Of a stretch of DNA of 64,000 nt, positions 62,071 through 64,000 are shown one piece after another; position 1 is the first letter of the stretch; each line of letters starts with the position of its first letter. The notes beneath the pieces are model-generated. The model did not search any database. It saw only the letters and a program-made list of their open reading frames with translations, and was not told the origin of the DNA. The stretch covers positions 124,001 through 188,000 of the forward strand of contig JAQTTH010000006.1 in NCBI GenBank assembly GCA_028710895.1, in the 5' to 3' direction. The translations under genes and the position numbers were made by a program. Source of the stretch: Paludibacter sp. (lineage in GTDB: Bacteria; Bacteroidota; Bacteroidia; Bacteroidales; Paludibacteraceae).

Positions 62071-63026
62071 TTTCCTTTATAATTTAAAAAAAAGTCATTC
62101 TCGTAATTATTACTTATTTCTATGTTTTTCTTAGAAGGAAGAATGATTGACGCTAATAGCCAATCAATAACTTTCAAATTATTTTTGTGTACTATTTCGT
62201 CCGGATTTTTAGAAGGAAAGTTACTTATATCAATTTCTGTGTAATTGGAGAAAATTTCCTGCAGTTCCTTTTGAAGTGATTCTTTAATTTTAGGATGAAC
62301 ATCGGCTTTTAAATCTGCTTTTGACCACACAGCAATTACAGGTCTTTCTTTTAAATCATTATTCAGCATTTCTGCAATGTCAATGATTTCTGTTTTTGCA
62401 CTATTTTTTCTTGTGATTAAGTCATCGCAATCAATAAACAATATGAACCCATTCGATCTATCATATATCCACTGTGCATTTTTAGCATTGGCAGCATCTT
62501 TATTTTGAGACCAATTAGTGAACACTTCACCGGATGCATCCGTAAGTAATACATCTTTCAATTGATCCTCATTGTTTCGCAAGGCAAAATGTAATAATCT
62601 CAAATAATTTGTTGGAGTAGGTTCCGGTAAAGACACTTTATTCTCCTTTACTTTCAATTTGTTATACAAATTATCCCAACCAATTATTGTTTTAGTACCT
62701 GCAAAGCCATAATTAGAAAATTCCTGTCCATTTAACAATAGAGTGTAAAGCATTGATAAAAAAGTAGTTTTTCCGGCCTTTGCCTTTCCTGCTAGTCCTA
62801 TAATTATTGGAGTATTGCGATAACTAATTTGGCTAACGTCGTCTATTTTTAAAACATCGCCTGACCAAACTTGACTTGATTTAGAGCTATTTCTTGATAG
62901 TTCTTTTGGAACCTTAGTTTTAAGTGTATTGTTTTTTACCCAATTTGGGCATTCAGTATGATTATCATGTCCGTCATGACATGAAATTGGTGCTGGACAA
63001 TCTGGATTTGAACATTTACCTTCCAT
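62067..63026 (-). CDS. Zinc-ribbon GTPase, DO-GTPase2 type
   Basis: 319 residues. The first ~30 hold a Cys/His cluster (CSNPDCPAPISCHDGHDNHT then EC) that could bind zinc. The GTPase domain starts near 75: P-loop GLAGKAKAGKTTFL (77-90), G3-like LLTDASGEVF (Asp163, Gly166) and G4-like VWSKADLK in place of NKxD. It is the second GTPase of the pair, encoded first. The start is three bases after the GASH-type gene. Confidence 0.8.
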   Translation of the reverse strand: MEGKCSNPDCPAPISCHDGHDNHTECPNWVKNNTLKTKVPKELSRNSSKSSQVWSGDVLKIDDVSQISYRNTPIIIGLAGKAKAGKTTFLSMLYTLLLNGQEFSNYGFAGTKTIIGWDNLYNKLKVKENKVSLPEPTPTNYLRLLHFALRNNEDQLKDVLLTDASGEVFTNWSQNKDAANAKNAQWIYDRSNGFILFIDCDDLITRKNSAKTEIIDIAEMLNNDLKERPVIAVWSKADLKADVHPKIKESLQKELQEIFSNYTEIDISNFPSKNPDEIVHKNNLKVIDWLLASIILPSKKNIEISNNYENDFFLNYKGK

Positions 63027-63029
63027 GAT

Positions 63030-63980
63030 TTATTTTGAATTTATGGAGTTTAATACCTGCAAATCATGAAATAACCAAAGTATAAAGTCAGATAATGAGA
63101 TTTCTATCGTTTCTGAGAGACCTACAACGACCTTAAATTGATTCATTGTAAATTTATCCCAAATATATCCAGAGATAAAATGGAATAAAGAAACTCTTTC
63201 AACATCATATGTTGATTCTTTAATTATTGATTTTAAAATATCTTTAGATGTGTCTATTTGCTTAAGTATTTTTGAGAATGTTAGTATTTCGTCTTTATCA
63301 ACTATTCCCCTATGCGTTTCTTTCAAGAAATAATCTACACTTGAAGGAAATATACAAGGTACAAATGAAACGTAATCCTTTGCCATAATAAGCTGTAATA
63401 AACCTATAGGTTGTCCTCGATAGCTATCCTTAATTGATGGAGAGTAGCAAGATTCTTTCCACCAAAGAAGTTGAGTTCTCATTTCTAATATTTTATTCCG
63501 TTGGATAGTTTGTTCGAATGTTTGTTTAAATATTTTGTCAATAACCTCTTGAATTTTATTTTGAATAATATTTATTTCGTCAGTTTGTTTTTTTAGAGCT
63601 TTATTAATAATTTCTGCTATTCCTCGACTTGCTCTATCAGAAAAGAAGTTAGGCCATATTGCCGCATTATGACTTGGATATTGTGGATTTTCCCCGCCAT
63701 CACCTAAACCCGAATGTATTGATGCTGCTTTTAAGTGATTTTGAAGCTCTACTTTATCTATACTTACTCCTGTAATAGTTTTAATTTCAATTGATAGTTC
63801 CTGAAATTTATAGTCAAGGTGTATTGCCCAGGTTTTAGCAGCATCTTCTTCGATTTCATTTCCTATATTAGTCAAAAAATTTATTATCAATTCTCTTTCT
63901 TTTCCAACTAATTTATAGTATTTCTGAATATTCCTTCCAGTAAGCCAAATCTGATTTGCTATATTTATATCTTTTGACAT
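63030..63980 (-). CDS. GTPase-associated helical protein (GASH type)
   Basis: 316 residues, almost wholly helical, no membrane segment. The central LLWWKESCYSPSIKDSYRG and the flanking LQLIMAKDYVSFVP match GASH (GTPase-associated system helical) proteins that are encoded beside double GTPases. Role unproven; probably a scaffold or sensor for the GTPase pair. Immediately upstream (63986-63988) is an in-line stop codon, so it is not the first gene of the operon. Confidence 0.7.
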   Translation of the reverse strand: MSKDINIANQIWLTGRNIQKYYKLVGKERELIINFLTNIGNEIEEDAAKTWAIHLDYKFQELSIEIKTITGVSIDKVELQNHLKAASIHSGLGDGGENPQYPSHNAAIWPNFFSDRASRGIAEIINKALKKQTDEINIIQNKIQEVIDKIFKQTFEQTIQRNKILEMRTQLLWWKESCYSPSIKDSYRGQPIGLLQLIMAKDYVSFVPCIFPSSVDYFLKETHRGIVDKDEILTFSKILKQIDTSKDILKSIIKESTYDVERVSLFHFISGYIWDKFTMNQFKVVVGLSETIEISLSDFILWLFHDLQVLNSINSK

Positions 63981-63985
63981 AGTAT

Positions 63986-64000
63986 TTAATGCTTCAAGAA
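63986..64000 (-). CDS. End of an upstream gene of the same operon
   Basis: The last bases on the minus strand read FLKH then TAA, five bases before the GASH start. That spacing equals the other gaps in this operon, so a further gene to the right is likely; only its tail is visible. Confidence 0.35.
   Translation of the reverse strand, partial: FLKH

Overview
The window looks like a chromosomal segment of a Bacteroidota bacterium, most likely order Bacteroidales. The evidence is the repeated promoter element TAnnTTTG in front of many genes, a gldG homologue, a ParA-ParB-DUF5683-lytic transglycosylase gene order, a three-subunit (b558-type) succinate dehydrogenase/fumarate reductase, a fused FeoA-FeoB with its small Cys-rich partner, and DUF5687, DUF3467 and DUF900 proteins. 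Nothing in the sequence fixes the genus.

Bases 1-49,300 are mostly ordinary core genome. Left to right: the end of an OmpH/Skp chaperone gene; a minus-strand operon parA-parB-DUF5683-MltD-MerR-alkaline phosphatase; gldG without gldF; the ferrous iron transporter FeoAB plus a 52-residue partner gene; a DUF3467 protein; a surface-type protein built from 15-residue repeats; tRNA-Leu; queF; aminopeptidase P; an accessory patch (22-bp tandem repeats plus two AT-rich genes) at 15.7-18.0 kb; an M13 peptidase; a NarL-type sensor kinase; uvrA; a galM/GH43 sugar operon; a PAQR membrane protein and recX; a TetR-led operon for an outer-membrane protein, a LolD/FtsX-type ABC transporter and a LolA-like protein; a second ABC exporter; gamma carbonic anhydrase; sdhCAB; miaB; greA-HIT; prmC/ribD; a cardiolipin synthase; tRNA-Pro.

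Bases 49,400-54,900 are accessory DNA. A phage-like lysis cassette (holin-like, M15 endopeptidase, spanin-like coiled-coil protein) and a protein of unknown function are each preceded by a copy of the same ~75-bp leader. They are followed by a 67-nt hairpin, a DUF6943-like gene, and about 2.3 kb without convincing genes that carries a ~305-bp element twice in direct orientation.

Bases 54,905-64,000 are a tight minus-strand operon that continues past the right edge. It encodes a helical GASH-type protein, two consecutive divergent GTPases, a GAP1-like GTPase-associated protein, a protein of unrecognised type ending in an effector-associated-like domain, an EAD1-trypsin fusion and a DUF900 alpha/beta hydrolase. 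It matches the GTPase-centred biological conflict systems predicted by comparative genomics (Kaur, Burroughs, Iyer, Aravind). In that model paired GTPases plus GAP1/GASH sense and gate, and peptidase and hydrolase effectors are recruited through EAD domains. Several components, notably the 57.5-58.7 kb protein and the hydrolase N-terminus, are not explained by families I recognise. This is the most interesting part of the window.
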